Shown: in pieces, positions 20,731 through 29,684 of the stretch
Layout: the number at the start of each line of letters is the position of its first letter
Numbering within the stretch: the first letter of the stretch is position 1
Assembly (NCBI RefSeq): GCF_014451325.2
Contig: NZ_JACSCH020000021.1
Span: forward strand, 82,377 to 146,376
Source: Streptomyces sp. CB02980
GTDB lineage: Bacteria; Actinomycetota; Actinomycetes; Streptomycetales; Streptomycetaceae
Reading direction: 5' to 3'
Length of the DNA: 64,000 nt
Notes under the pieces: model-generated
Told to the model about the DNA's origin: nothing
Databases searched by the model: none
The model's input: the letters and a program-made list of their open reading frames with translations, nothing else
Program-made: the position numbers and the translations under genes

Positions 20731-21477
20731 TCAGCTCGTGAGGGTGCGGGTGAGGAGGGGCAGCAGACGGTCCCAGTGGCGCTGCGTCCCGTCCGGGCTG
20801 TAGGCGCTCGTGTCGGCCATGGTGAAGCCGTGCTCGGTGCCGGGGTAGATCTCGTTGCCGTGGCGGACGCCGGCGGCTTCCAGCACCTCGTTGAGCCGGC
20901 CGAACTCCTCGGGCGTCATGTCGCCCTCGGCGATCCCGAAGTGCACCTCGGCGGTCACCTTCGGGGCGAGGAGGTGCGGACTGTCGGCCTCGTCCGTGAT
21001 CAGGGCGCCGGGGTGGAAACCGGCGACGGCGGCGACCCGGTCGGGATGGGCCGCGGCGGTACGCATCGCCAGAACGCCGCCCAGGCAGTACCCGACGACG
21101 GCGACGGGCCCGTCGCCGACCTCGGGCCGGTCGGTGAGGAAGGAGAGGTAGGCGTCGGCGTCGATCAGGACGCGCTCGGTGGTGTGCGCGAGGTAGAACG
21201 GCATGAGCTGCTCGAAGAGCGCGGGCCGCTCCTCCTCCCCGATGTGCTCGGGAAGCTCGATGAGGGGCGCCGGCCCCTCCCGGTAGTAGACGTGGGGCAC
21301 AAGCACGAAGTACCCGTGCCCGGCGAGCTCGCGCGCCATCTCCTCCAGCCGCGGCCGCGGCCCGAACACATCCATGTAGAGCAGCACGCCCGGGTGCTGC
21401 CGACCGTCGTCGGGGAAGGCGGCGAAGGCGTCGGCCTGGCCGTCGGGGGTGGGTATCCGCAGTGTCGTGGTGGCCAT
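20731..21477 (-). CDS. Dienelactone hydrolase family protein
   Basis: 248-residue alpha/beta hydrolase. Nucleophile Cys in GYCLGG; acid and His positions follow, the His in GTEHGF. The cysteine instead of serine is the family mark. Members hydrolyse lactones or esters. The ATG at 21477 is chosen because the conserved start (TTLRIPTPDG) follows directly; longer in-frame extension has no homology. It converges on the NRPS with 58 bases between stops and is probably not part of that cluster. Confidence 0.85.
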   Translation of the reverse strand: MATTTLRIPTPDGQADAFAAFPDDGRQHPGVLLYMDVFGPRPRLEEMARELAGHGYFVLVPHVYYREGPAPLIELPEHIGEEERPALFEQLMPFYLAHTTERVLIDADAYLSFLTDRPEVGDGPVAVVGYCLGGVLAMRTAAAHPDRVAAVAGFHPGALITDEADSPHLLAPKVTAEVHFGIAEGDMTPEEFGRLNEVLEAAGVRHGNEIYPGTEHGFTMADTSAYSPDGTQRHWDRLLPLLTRTLTS

Positions 21478-21555
21478 GGGAACGACCGTAACAGTCATGA
21501 TCACCGGCCTCTTATTGGTTTGCCGTCGGCGAGTCGGGTCGGGTAGGAAGCTCGC

Positions 21556-22098
21556 ATGCTTAGGGGTAGCAAGGTCGGGCTCAGGGCTCGACACGAGGAA
21601 GACATCCCGATCCTGCGGGCCGAGCTCTACGACGACGTGGTCAACTCCTCGCGTGCCGAAGCCGGGCCGTGGCGGCCGGTCACGCCCGGTTCGAAGGACC
21701 CGCGGCTCGTCGTGGACGACACGGCGGAGGGCCATGTCCCGTTCTCCGTGATCGAGTTGGAGGGCGGCACCCTGATCGGTGGCGCCAACCTGTGGGGCAT
21801 CGACAGCCACAACCGGGCCGCGCACATCGGGTTGGGGCTGCTGCCGTCCGCCCGCGGCAAGGGCTACGGCACCGACGTGGTCGCGACGCTGTGCCACTAC
21901 GGCTTCGTCGTGCGCAGCCTCCAGCGGCTGCAGATCGAGACGCTGGCGGACAACACCGCGATGCTCCGCTCCGCCGAGAGCAACGGCTTCGTCCGCGAGG
22001 GTGTGCTGCGCTCCTCGGCCTGGGTGATGGGCGAGTTCCTCGACGAGGTCATCCTCGGACTCCTCGTCCAGGAGTGGAAGCCGAACGCGGGCGTCTAG
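21556..22098 (+). CDS. GNAT acetyltransferase, RimJ/RimL-like
   Basis: 180 residues. The acetyl-CoA loop is LLPSARGKGYGTDVV (Q/RxxGxG/A), preceded by AHIGLGL and followed by ETLADNTAMLRSAESNGFVREG, the usual pattern of the RimJ/RimL group that acetylates protein N-termini or small amines. Divergent from the hydrolase at 21477 with 78 bases between. Substrate unknown. Confidence 0.8.
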   Translation: MLRGSKVGLRARHEEDIPILRAELYDDVVNSSRAEAGPWRPVTPGSKDPRLVVDDTAEGHVPFSVIELEGGTLIGGANLWGIDSHNRAAHIGLGLLPSARGKGYGTDVVATLCHYGFVVRSLQRLQIETLADNTAMLRSAESNGFVREGVLRSSAWVMGEFLDEVILGLLVQEWKPNAGV

Positions 22099-22198
22099 AC
22101 GCCGTCTTGGCGGCAGTACGGGGGAGCCGGCTGCCGCCCCGGACGGAACGGCCGAGAGGGACCGCCCGTCAGCGGATCCACCGTTCCAGCCGGTCGGT

Positions 22199-23140
22199 TC
22201 ACCACGCCGCTATCACCGGCGCCCCCGGATCGTGCTGCCGCCAGGCCTCGTTGAGCCGCGCGAGCCGGTCCGCGGTCGCGATGCCGTGCAGGGACGTGAC
22301 CCTGCCGTCGCCGACCGCGAACGCCACCGCGCCCACGACCCGGCCGTCGACCACGGCGAGCACCGCCGGGGCGCCGTTGACCACCGCGATGTGCATCGAG
22401 GGCGTGCCGCCGGCCAGTCGCCGCTTCGCCGGCGTGGGCCTGAAGCCGGCCCGCGCGTAGGCGGCGACCCGCTCGCGCGTCGTGACCCGCAGCAGCCGCC
22501 TGGCCAGTCCGGCGCCGTCCGAGACCGCCGTCACGTCATCGGTGAGCAGTGCCACCAGCCGTTCGGTGCGCCCCGACACGGCGGCGGCCAGGAACTCCTC
22601 GACGACCCGGCGCGCGGACGCGGGGTCGGCCTGGACGCCACCGCGGCGGCGCTCGGCGGCGACCCGGGTCCGGGCCCGGTGGACGTGCTGCTGGCTCGCG
22701 GACTCGGTGATGTCGAGGATCCCGGCGATCTCGGCGTGGCCGTACGAGAAGGCCTCGCGCAGGACGTAGACGGCCCGCTCGACCGGCGAGAGGCGCTCCA
22801 GGAGGGTCAGTACGGCCAGCGACACCGATTCGCGCTGCTCGAAGGTGTCGGCGGGGCCGAGCATCGGGTCGCCTTCGAGGAGCGGCTCGGGCAGCCAGGC
22901 GCCGGCCGCGCGCTCGTGGCGCGCGTGCGCCGAACGGAGCCGGTCGAGGCAGAGGTTGGTGAGGACCTTGGTCAGCCACGCCTCCGGGACGTCGATCCGC
23001 TCGTGGTCCGCGGCCTGCCAGCGCAGGAAGGTGTCCTGTACGGCGTCCTCGGCGTCGGCGGCCGAGCCCAGCAGGCGGTACGCGAGCGAGGCCAGCCGGC
23101 CACGGCCGGCCTCGAACCGATCGACGGCTGCGCTGTCCAT
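22199..23140 (-). CDS. ECF41-type RNA polymerase sigma factor
   Basis: 313 residues: sigma region 2 (AYRLLGSAADAEDAVQDTFLRW), region 4 (ERLSPVERAVYVLREAFSYGHAEIA) and a C-terminal SnoaL-like domain of about 120 residues. The linker carries WLPEPL, a signature of group ECF41, in which the fused C-terminal domain replaces an anti-sigma factor. ECF41 genes typically sit beside an oxidoreductase, epimerase or carboxymuconolactone decarboxylase gene and control it; here the oxidoreductase is directly upstream (10 bases). ATG 23140 chosen; GTG 23149 is possible. Confidence 0.9.
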   Translation of the reverse strand: MDSAAVDRFEAGRGRLASLAYRLLGSAADAEDAVQDTFLRWQAADHERIDVPEAWLTKVLTNLCLDRLRSAHARHERAAGAWLPEPLLEGDPMLGPADTFEQRESVSLAVLTLLERLSPVERAVYVLREAFSYGHAEIAGILDITESASQQHVHRARTRVAAERRRGGVQADPASARRVVEEFLAAAVSGRTERLVALLTDDVTAVSDGAGLARRLLRVTTRERVAAYARAGFRPTPAKRRLAGGTPSMHIAVVNGAPAVLAVVDGRVVGAVAFAVGDGRVTSLHGIATADRLARLNEAWRQHDPGAPVIAAW

Positions 23141-23150
23141 GCGGAACACC

Positions 23151-24503
23151 CTAGGGGGTGACCTTCACGTCGGTCCTCGCGTCGGTCCTCGCGTCGGTCC
23201 TCGCGTCGGTCCTCGCGTCGGTCCTCGCGCCGGTCCTCACGTCGGTCCTCGCGCCGCTCCGGTCGGGCATCGGCGCGGTGGTCAGGCGGCGCCTGCGCTT
23301 CGGCATGCCGGAGGTCGGGTGGGCGATGTTCCACCCGGCCCCCGCGAGCACGCCCGCCTTGAGCCGCGCGGCGGTCCGGCCGCCCAGGTACCAGGCCTTC
23401 GGCCGGACGTCCCCGCCCACCATCTGGAAGATGGCGTCCCGCCGTCCGAGGCTGATGTGGTTGCCGTAGTACTTCAGTCCGGTGGTCGGGACCTCGCCGC
23501 CCGTCAGGCGCGCGATGATCGCGGCGGTCGCCTGCATGGTGGTGAAGCCGGCCGAGGCGCAGGACATCGGCAGCGGCAGGCCGTTGTCGCCGATCGCGTG
23601 GGCGGAGTCACCGGCGGCGTAGACGTCCGGATGCGAGACCGAGCGCATGGTGCGGTCGACGACGATCCGGCCGGTCTCGGCGACCTCCAGACCGGCGGCG
23701 GCCGCGAGGGGGTGCACGGCGAACCCGGCCGACCACACGGTCACGTCCGCCGGGAGGGGCGTACCGCCGGCGGCGATCGCCCGGGTCGGCTCGACGGCCT
23801 CGACTTCGGTGTGCTCGTGGACGGTGATGCCGAGGCGGTCGAAGGCCTGGCGCAGGTGCCGGCGGGCCTTCGGGGAGAGCCAGGCGCCCAGCTCGCCGCG
23901 GGCGGCGAGGGCGATCGTGAGGTCGGGCCGGGACTCGGCGAGCTCGGTGGCGGTCTCGATGCCGGTCAGCCCCTCGCCGACGACCAGCACGGTGCCGCCC
24001 GCGCCGAGGGCGGCGAGGCGCTCGCGCAGCCGCAGCGCGGAGGAACGGCCGGCCACGTCGAAGGCGTACTCGGCCGCGCCGGGGACGCCGTGGTGGGCCA
24101 CGGAGCTGCCGAGGGCGTAGAGAAGGGTGTCGTACGCGAGCTCTTCGGTGCCGGTGCCGGTGCCGGTGCCGGTGCCGGTGCCGGTCTCGGTCTCGGTGCC
24201 GCTGCCGTCCTCGCCGGTCGTGGCGGCTGCCGGGGTCACGGCGACCGTCCTGCGCTCCGGGTCGATGCCGGTGACGTGGGCCAGGCGTACCCGCACCCCG
24301 GTGCCCGCGAAGACGTCGGTGAGCTTGCGGACCGCGAGGTCCCGGCCGCTCGCGAGCTGGTGGAGCCGCATCCGCTCGACGAAGTCGGGGGCGGCGTTGA
24401 CGACGGTGATCTCGGTGTCGGCGGGGGAGAGCCGGCGCGCCAGGTTTCCGGCGGCGTAGGCCCCGGCGTATCCGGCGCCGAGTACGACGATGCGGTGCTT
24501 CAT
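23151..24503 (-). CDS. NAD(P)/FAD-dependent oxidoreductase (NDH-2-like) with repeat-coded tail
   Basis: 450 residues. FAD-binding IVVLGAGYAGAYAA at residues 4-17, NAD-binding GGTVLVVGEGLTGIETATEL near 190, and DVYAAGDSAHAI near the C-terminus mark the pyridine-nucleotide disulfide reductase/NDH-2 superfamily. Two oddities: an internal run of alternating Gly and Thr (about residues 110-125, coded by GGTGCC repeats at 24147-24198) and a C-terminal tail of about eight A-R-T-D-like units coded by a 12-bp repeat at 23162-23260. Both are outside the catalytic core. Forms an operon with the ECF41 sigma factor downstream and is its likely target. Confidence 0.85.
   Translation of the reverse strand: MKHRIVVLGAGYAGAYAAGNLARRLSPADTEITVVNAAPDFVERMRLHQLASGRDLAVRKLTDVFAGTGVRVRLAHVTGIDPERRTVAVTPAAATTGEDGSGTETETGTGTGTGTGTGTEELAYDTLLYALGSSVAHHGVPGAAEYAFDVAGRSSALRLRERLAALGAGGTVLVVGEGLTGIETATELAESRPDLTIALAARGELGAWLSPKARRHLRQAFDRLGITVHEHTEVEAVEPTRAIAAGGTPLPADVTVWSAGFAVHPLAAAAGLEVAETGRIVVDRTMRSVSHPDVYAAGDSAHAIGDNGLPLPMSCASAGFTTMQATAAIIARLTGGEVPTTGLKYYGNHISLGRRDAIFQMVGGDVRPKAWYLGGRTAARLKAGVLAGAGWNIAHPTSGMPKRRRRLTTAPMPDRSGARTDVRTGARTDARTDARTDARTDARTDVKVTP
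23162..23260. repeat. 12-bp tandem repeat in coding sequence
   Basis: About eight copies of GTCCTCGCGTCG with a few base changes, coding (on the - strand) the A-R-T-D repeats at the end of the oxidoreductase. All copies keep frame. Confidence 0.92.
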
Positions 24504-24699
24504 GGCGATGCTCCTGTCTCGTTCGGGCGCCCCTTGAACGAGACGGAGCATCGATTGCTGACAGGAAGGAGATGTGACGCCGGTCACGCCGGTGCGTGCC
24601 TGTCGTGGGCCGCGTTCCGGGCGATTGACATCGGTGCCGCGTCAATCGTCGCGATCTTGGTGTTGGCTCTCGCTCGCCGGGTGATGCGAGGCTCCCGGC

Positions 24700-26247
24700 A
24701 TGGACATCTTCAAGACGGACAACGGCCTGGCCCAGGGCTTTCGGGCTTCCGCCGACGTCGTCGCCGCGCTCGGGATCCCGTACGCCGCCCCGCCCTTCGG
24801 CGCCGACCGGTTCCGCGCGCCACGCCCGGCACCCGCGTGGAGCGGAGTGCGGGACTGTACGAAGTTCGGTCCGATCGCGCCGCAGTCGGCAGAGCTCCCG
24901 GGGGCGCCCGTCTGGTCCCCCGGTGACGAGGACATCCTCACCCTCAACATCTGGACCCCCGCCTCGGCCCCCGCCCCCGCCCCCGCCTCGACCCCCGCAC
25001 TCGCCCCTGACGGCGGCCGACTCCCCGTCCTGGTCTGGATCCACGGCGGTGCGTACACCTTCGGCTCCTCGGCGCAGCCCGACTTCGACGGCACCGTGCT
25101 CGCCCGCGCCGGTCTGGTCGTGGTCACCCTCAACCACCGCATCGGCTTCGAGGGCTTCGGCCACGTCCCGGGCGGTGCGGCGGGCGGCCACCCGGACAAC
25201 CGGGGTCTGCTCGACCAGGTCGAGGCGCTGCGGTGGGTCCGCGAGAACATCGCCGTCTTCGGCGGCGACCCCGGCAACGTCACGATCGCCGGCCAGTCCT
25301 CCGGCGCCGCGTCCGTCGCCTGTCTGATGGTGATGGACCGCGCCCGCGGACTGTTCCGCCGTGCGATCGCCCACAGCCCCGCCAGCCCCTGCTACCCGCC
25401 CGAGATCGCCGAGGCGACCACCCGCGAGATCGCCGCGGCCGCGGGCTGCCCCGCCACGCCCGAGGGCCTGACCTCCATGACTCCGCAGGCCCTGGTCGCC
25501 GCCACCGACCAGGTGGTCGACGACTACCGCCGGGACCCCGCCTCCGGCTCCCGCCACTACGACCCCTCGCTCTACGCCCCGGTCCTCGACGGCGACGTCC
25601 TCCCCACCGACCCCCTCGAAGGGATGTCCGCCGGCGCGGCCCGGGGAGTGGACCTGCTGGTCTGCCACACCACCGAGGAGTACTGGCTGCTCGACGCCGT
25701 CGGCAGCTGCGCGAAGGTCACCACCGACGAACAACTCGCCCTCTTCGCGCAGGACTTCGGCCTCCCCGACGGTCTCGTCGCCGGCTATCGCGCCGCGATG
25801 CCCGATGCCCCCGTGTCCGATGTCCACCTCGCCGTCTTCAGCGACCTGCTGTTCGGCGAGTACAGCAACCGGCTCGCCGAGGCGCACGCCCGGGCGGGCG
25901 GCCGGACGTTCCTCTCGCGCTTCGACCGTCGGCGCACCGGGCCCGACGGGACCGTGCGGGCCTGGCACTGCGCGGACATCCCCTTCGCCTTCGGCACCCT
26001 GGACGACGAGGCCGTGGCCTTCCTCGTCGGGGGTACGCCCACCCCTGCCGACCACGAGCTGTCGCGCCGCATGGTGCGCGCCTGGGCCGACTTCGCCGCC
26101 GACGGGAACCCCGGCTGGCCGTCGCTCGACGGCAACTCGACGTCGCAGGCCAGGATGTGGGTCGCCGACGGCGATGCGACGGACGGTCGGAGGGCCTCTC
26201 TCCGCGCTCCGTGGGCCGGGGCCGACTTCCCGGTCCTGCGTCCGTGA
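24700..26247 (+). CDS. Type B carboxylesterase
   Basis: 515 residues, alpha/beta hydrolase of the COesterase family. IPYAAPPFGADRFRAP at residues 25-40, oxyanion loop WIHGGAYTFG (about 115-124), nucleophile elbow GQSSGAAS (about 203-210), and the late His-containing CADIPFAF region. A proline/alanine-rich stretch (ASAPAPAPAST, around residue 88) interrupts the usual fold at a surface loop. Cytoplasmic, no signal peptide. Hydrolyses carboxyl esters; no substrate can be named. Confidence 0.88.
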   Translation: MDIFKTDNGLAQGFRASADVVAALGIPYAAPPFGADRFRAPRPAPAWSGVRDCTKFGPIAPQSAELPGAPVWSPGDEDILTLNIWTPASAPAPAPASTPALAPDGGRLPVLVWIHGGAYTFGSSAQPDFDGTVLARAGLVVVTLNHRIGFEGFGHVPGGAAGGHPDNRGLLDQVEALRWVRENIAVFGGDPGNVTIAGQSSGAASVACLMVMDRARGLFRRAIAHSPASPCYPPEIAEATTREIAAAAGCPATPEGLTSMTPQALVAATDQVVDDYRRDPASGSRHYDPSLYAPVLDGDVLPTDPLEGMSAGAARGVDLLVCHTTEEYWLLDAVGSCAKVTTDEQLALFAQDFGLPDGLVAGYRAAMPDAPVSDVHLAVFSDLLFGEYSNRLAEAHARAGGRTFLSRFDRRRTGPDGTVRAWHCADIPFAFGTLDDEAVAFLVGGTPTPADHELSRRMVRAWADFAADGNPGWPSLDGNSTSQARMWVADGDATDGRRASLRAPWAGADFPVLRP

Positions 26248-26407
26248 CCCGGAGAGCTACCCCGAGATCGTGATCAGGGGTCCGGCCGGGGACGGGTCAG
26301 GGGCCGGTCGGGGTCCGGTCGGGGTGATCACCGATGGGCTACGAGCCCTGTGCGCAGCAGAGTCGGGGGTGTCAGAACGACTCGTCCCCACCGCCCCGGA
26401 GCACCCC

Positions 26408-27571
26408 ATGCGCCTTCGCCTCGTCGCCACCAGCCTCGCCCTGGCCACCGCCGTCACCGCTGTCGCGGCCGTCACCGCCGGGTCCGCCGGTGCCGCTCAG
26501 CCGGGCGCCGGTGCCACGCACACCACCAGTGCCCCGGCAGCGGCGCCGAAGGGCACCGCCGCCCTGAACCCCGCCCTCCAGGAGGTCATGGGCCGCCTGC
26601 CCGACCTCGTCGTCGCGGGCGCGCTCGTCAGACGGGACGGAACGGGGGCCGCCGTCGGCCCGGTCACCGCCGACGCGCATTTCCGGATCGGCAGTGTCAC
26701 CAAGACGTTCACCAACACCGTCGTGCTCCAACTCGTCGCCGAGCGCCGGATCGCACTCGACGCACCCGCGCGGCGGTACGTCCCCGAGCTGCTCCCCGAG
26801 GCGTACGACCCGGTCACCGTCCGCCAGCTCCTCGACCACACGAGCGGGCTGCCCATGCCCGCCCCGACTCCGGGGCCGAAGGACGGGCCGGGATGGCAGT
26901 TCGACTCCGTGCAGCCCGCGGACTCGTTGCGCGAGTCGTTCGCCGCGGCGGCGGCCGGGACCCAGCCGCCGCCCGCGCCCGGCTCCGAGCAGCAGTACAA
27001 CGGGCTCAACTCCCTCGTCCTCGGTCTGCTCGTCGAGAAGGTCACCGGCCGTTCCTTCGCCGACGAGCTGGAGCGGCGGATCATCCGGCCTCTCCACCTC
27101 CGCCACACCAGCCTGCCCGCCGCCGACGACCTGGGCATCCCCTCGCCCCACGCGACGGTGTACGTCGCCGGGCACGACGTCACGGAGCAGAGCCCCTACC
27201 CGTGGGCGGAGGGCGGCATGATCTCCGACGCCGCCGACCTGGACCGGTTCTTCACCGCGCTGTTCCGGGGCCGTCTGCTCCCGCCCGCCCAGCAGAAGCT
27301 GGTCTTCGACGTGCCGCAGGTGAAGAGCGCCGCCGGCAACACGAACTGCTTCGGCGGACCGGCCTGCTTCAGCGTCGGCGGCCTCATGAGCCACCGGCTC
27401 GCCGACCAGGAGGTCGTCTGGGGCAAGACGGGGTCCCGGCCGGGCTGGGACAACGGCTTCTTCGCCACCAAGGACCTCCGGCACCGTGTCGCGTACTCGC
27501 TGAACTCGACGGGGGCGGCCAGTCCTCTCAAGCACATCCAGCAGGTGGTCGGCGCGGCGCTCGTCGACTGA
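26408..27571 (+). CDS. Secreted serine hydrolase, beta-lactamase class C / D-Ala-D-Ala carboxypeptidase fold
   Basis: 387 residues. A signal peptide occupies about residues 1-30 (MRLRLVATSLALA... ending AGAA). Active-site SVTK follows HFRIG (S-x-x-K), the YxN motif is YNGLN, and WGKTGSRPG supplies the K-T-G triad box. Fits the R61-type DD-peptidase/esterase family of Streptomyces, acting outside the membrane on peptidoglycan peptides or esters. ATG 26408 is chosen for the signal peptide; a longer open frame upstream overlaps the esterase gene and is not homologous. Confidence 0.88.
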   Translation: MRLRLVATSLALATAVTAVAAVTAGSAGAAQPGAGATHTTSAPAAAPKGTAALNPALQEVMGRLPDLVVAGALVRRDGTGAAVGPVTADAHFRIGSVTKTFTNTVVLQLVAERRIALDAPARRYVPELLPEAYDPVTVRQLLDHTSGLPMPAPTPGPKDGPGWQFDSVQPADSLRESFAAAAAGTQPPPAPGSEQQYNGLNSLVLGLLVEKVTGRSFADELERRIIRPLHLRHTSLPAADDLGIPSPHATVYVAGHDVTEQSPYPWAEGGMISDAADLDRFFTALFRGRLLPPAQQKLVFDVPQVKSAAGNTNCFGGPACFSVGGLMSHRLADQEVVWGKTGSRPGWDNGFFATKDLRHRVAYSLNSTGAASPLKHIQQVVGAALVD

Positions 27572-27593
27572 CCCCGGCCACGACCGTCCCGGA

Positions 27594-28358
27594 TCAGGTG
27601 GACCGGGCGGTGGCGAACGGGCCGTCCAACGCCGCCCACTGCAGCAGCAGGATGGTCTTGCCGTCGGCGATCCGGCCGTCGCGGACCATCGCGAGGGCGT
27701 CGGTGAAGGGCAGTTCGAGGACCTCGATGTCCTCGCCGTCCTCCTCCAGGCCGCCGCCGCTCCCGGTGCGGTCGGCCGGGGTGTAGGGGGCGGCGAAGAA
27801 GTGGAGGCGCTCGGTGACGGACCCGGGGCTCATGTACGCGTCGAGGACGTGGGTGAGGGGGCCGAGGGTCACGCCGAGCTCCTCGGCGCTCTCGCGGCGG
27901 ACCGCGGTCAGCGGGTCGTCGGCGTCGAGCAGTCCCGCCGCGGCCTCGACGAGCATGCCGTCGGGATGGTCGTTGACGTAGGCCGGGTAGCGGAACTGCC
28001 GGGTGAGCAGGACGGTGCGGCGTTCGGTGTCGTACGGCAGGACGACGGCGCCGTTCCCCCGGTCGTACGTCTCGCGCTGCTCGGTGACCCAACGCCCGTC
28101 GCGACGGCGGTAGTCGAAGGTGGTCCGCCGCAGGACGTGCCAGCCCCGGGAGGTGAGCTCGACGTCGCGGATCACGACACCGGGGTTCCGGTCGAGGTCG
28201 CGCCCGGCGCGGTCGAGGCGGGTCCGGCCCCGGTGATCGGGGACGTCGACGCCGGGCAGCTGCTCGCGGGGCAGTCGGCCGTCGGCCGGCCGCTCGTCGG
28301 GCAGTCGGCCGTCGGCCGGCCGCTCGTCGGCCCGCCCCGGCGCGCGGCCGGTGCTCAC
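27594..28358 (-). CDS. Nudix hydrolase (ADP-ribose / nucleotide-sugar pyrophosphatase-like)
   Basis: 254 residues. The Nudix box reads AAAGLLDADDPLTAVRRESAEELGV; compared with Gx5Ex7REUxEExGU it has D for the first Glu and is one residue shorter, but RE..EE is intact, as in some ADP-ribose pyrophosphatases. Residues 10-30 are a perfect 10-residue duplication (DERPADGRLP twice) coded by a 30-bp direct repeat near 28262-28330. GTG start overlaps the upstream DUF4406 gene by 4 bases. Confidence 0.85.
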   Translation of the reverse strand: MSTGRAPGRADERPADGRLPDERPADGRLPREQLPGVDVPDHRGRTRLDRAGRDLDRNPGVVIRDVELTSRGWHVLRRTTFDYRRRDGRWVTEQRETYDRGNGAVVLPYDTERRTVLLTRQFRYPAYVNDHPDGMLVEAAAGLLDADDPLTAVRRESAEELGVTLGPLTHVLDAYMSPGSVTERLHFFAAPYTPADRTGSGGGLEEDGEDIEVLELPFTDALAMVRDGRIADGKTILLLQWAALDGPFATARST

Positions 28359-28753
28359 GCGTCACCCCGCACCGTACGGCCGGGGATCTCGGTCACGTCG
28401 TAGTAGACCGGCAGGCCGCGGCGGCGGGCGGTGGCGACGTCCTGGTCGGCGCCGGTGGAGTCGCCGGGCAGCCGAAGTACGGCGTCGCAGTGGGCGAGCA
28501 GGCGGTCGGCGGCCGGGTACAGCACCTGCTCGGCGAGGGGGTCCGTGGGGCCCGCGCCGGCCGAGTGCAGGACGGGCAGGGCGATCCACTCCCCGATCAC
28601 GGGGAGATGGCCCGCGGCGAAGACCGGCCACGCCGCGGCTTCGAGGCGGGCGAGGTTGGCGGCCATGGCCTCCGGGTCGCCGTCGGTGCCGGAGCGGTAG
28701 GGCCCGGCGATGAGGATGAGCATGGGCTTGTCGAGCGTCTGCTTGGCGTCCAT
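28355..28753 (-). CDS. DUF4406 / nucleoside 2-deoxyribosyltransferase-like protein
   Basis: 132 residues. The N-terminal ILIAGPYRSGTDGDP and the later CDAVLRLPGDSTGADQDVATARRRGLPVYYD fit the deoxyribosyltransferase-like Rossmann superfamily in which DUF4406 is found. These may cleave N-glycosidic bonds of nucleotides. It is coupled to the Nudix hydrolase, so nucleotide house-cleaning is a reasonable guess. Divergent from the DeoR regulator with 49 bases between starts. Confidence 0.75.
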   Translation of the reverse strand: MDAKQTLDKPMLILIAGPYRSGTDGDPEAMAANLARLEAAAWPVFAAGHLPVIGEWIALPVLHSAGAGPTDPLAEQVLYPAADRLLAHCDAVLRLPGDSTGADQDVATARRRGLPVYYDVTEIPGRTVRGDA

Positions 28754-28760
28754 GGCGCGC

Positions 28761-28788
28761 TACGATACATGCAGAAACGTGCAAGAAC
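28761..28788 (+). promoter_or_regulatory. Possible -10 and DeoR-type operator between divergent genes
   Basis: TACGAT (28761-28766) could be a -10 element for the regulator gene. Two adjacent 10-base direct repeats, ATGCAGAAAC (28769-28778) and GTGCAAGAAC (28779-28788), agree in 7 of 10 bases. DeoR regulators often bind direct repeats near their own start. Tentative. Confidence 0.4.
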
Positions 28789-28802
28789 AGGAGAGAATAC
28801 GG

Positions 28803-29561
28803 ATGCTGGCTGCCGAGCGGCGTGACCACCTGCTGGAACTGCTCGCCCGCGAGGGCAAGATCGTCGCCAAGGACGTCGCCGCCGAACTGGGCATCTCCGA
28901 GGACAGCGTGCGGCGCGACCTGCGCGATCTCGCGAGCGAGGGACTGTGCCAGCGGGTGTACGGCGGGGCGCTGCCCGTGTCGCCGGCCGTGGCGGACTAC
29001 GGGGCCCGGCAGTCCGTCGCCCCGGACGGCAAGCGGAAGGTCGCCGTGGTGGCCGCCGGTCTCGTACGGCCGGGCGGCGCGGTGATCCTCGACGGCGGCA
29101 CCACCGCGCTCGCCGTCGTCCACGCCCTTCCGCAGGACCTGGCCTGCACCGTGATCACCCACAGTCCGACGATCGCCGCCGCCCTGATCGACCACCCGCG
29201 GGTGGAGGTCTTCCTCATCGGCGGCCGCGTCTACAAGCACTCCGCGGTCGCCTGCGGCGCCGCCGCCGTCGAGGCCGCGCAGAACGTCTCCGCCGACCTC
29301 TGCTTCCTCGGCGTCACCGGCGTGCACCCCGACGCGGGACTGACCACCGGCGACGCGGAGGAGGCCGCGATGAAGCGCGCCCTCGCGGCGCGGGCCGCGG
29401 ACACGTACGTGCTCGCGTCCTCCGAGAAGGTCGGCACCGCCTCGCGCTTCCGGGTCCTGCCGTGGGGTGGGATCAGCGGACTGATCACCGACGCGGACCC
29501 CCGCGACCCGGTGATCGAGCAGCTCACGACGAGGGGCGTCGAGATCCTCCCCGCCGGCTGA
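28803..29561 (+). CDS. DeoR/GlpR-family transcriptional regulator
   Basis: 252 residues. N-terminal helix-turn-helix LAAERRDHLLELLAREGKIVAKDVAAELGISEDSVRRDLR-type sequence (residues 2-40; typical ERR..IL....G.v....la..l.vs..TiRRDL) followed by a DeoR sugar-phosphate sensor domain with DGGTTALAV and ADLCFLGVTGV. Probably responds to a sugar phosphate and controls the divergent DUF4406-Nudix pair or itself. ATG 28803 has AGGAGAG upstream. Confidence 0.88.
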   Translation: MLAAERRDHLLELLAREGKIVAKDVAAELGISEDSVRRDLRDLASEGLCQRVYGGALPVSPAVADYGARQSVAPDGKRKVAVVAAGLVRPGGAVILDGGTTALAVVHALPQDLACTVITHSPTIAAALIDHPRVEVFLIGGRVYKHSAVACGAAAVEAAQNVSADLCFLGVTGVHPDAGLTTGDAEEAAMKRALAARAADTYVLASSEKVGTASRFRVLPWGGISGLITDADPRDPVIEQLTTRGVEILPAG

Positions 29562-29684
29562 CGGGCCGGGGCCGGCGTCGTCGCTCGTTCGGGGTGCGCT
29601 GCCGTGCGGGGTGTCCTGCCCGCTGGTGTGCTGGTCGGGATTCCCCGCACCCGCGCCCGAATCCCCCACGTACAGGAGCAGCGC

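Noticed and set aside
24504..24699. An ECF41-type promoter (TGTCA...CGTC) upstream of the oxidoreductase
   Set aside because: TGTCA and CGTC occur on the - strand near 24540-24565, but the spacing (13 bases) is too short for an ECF promoter.
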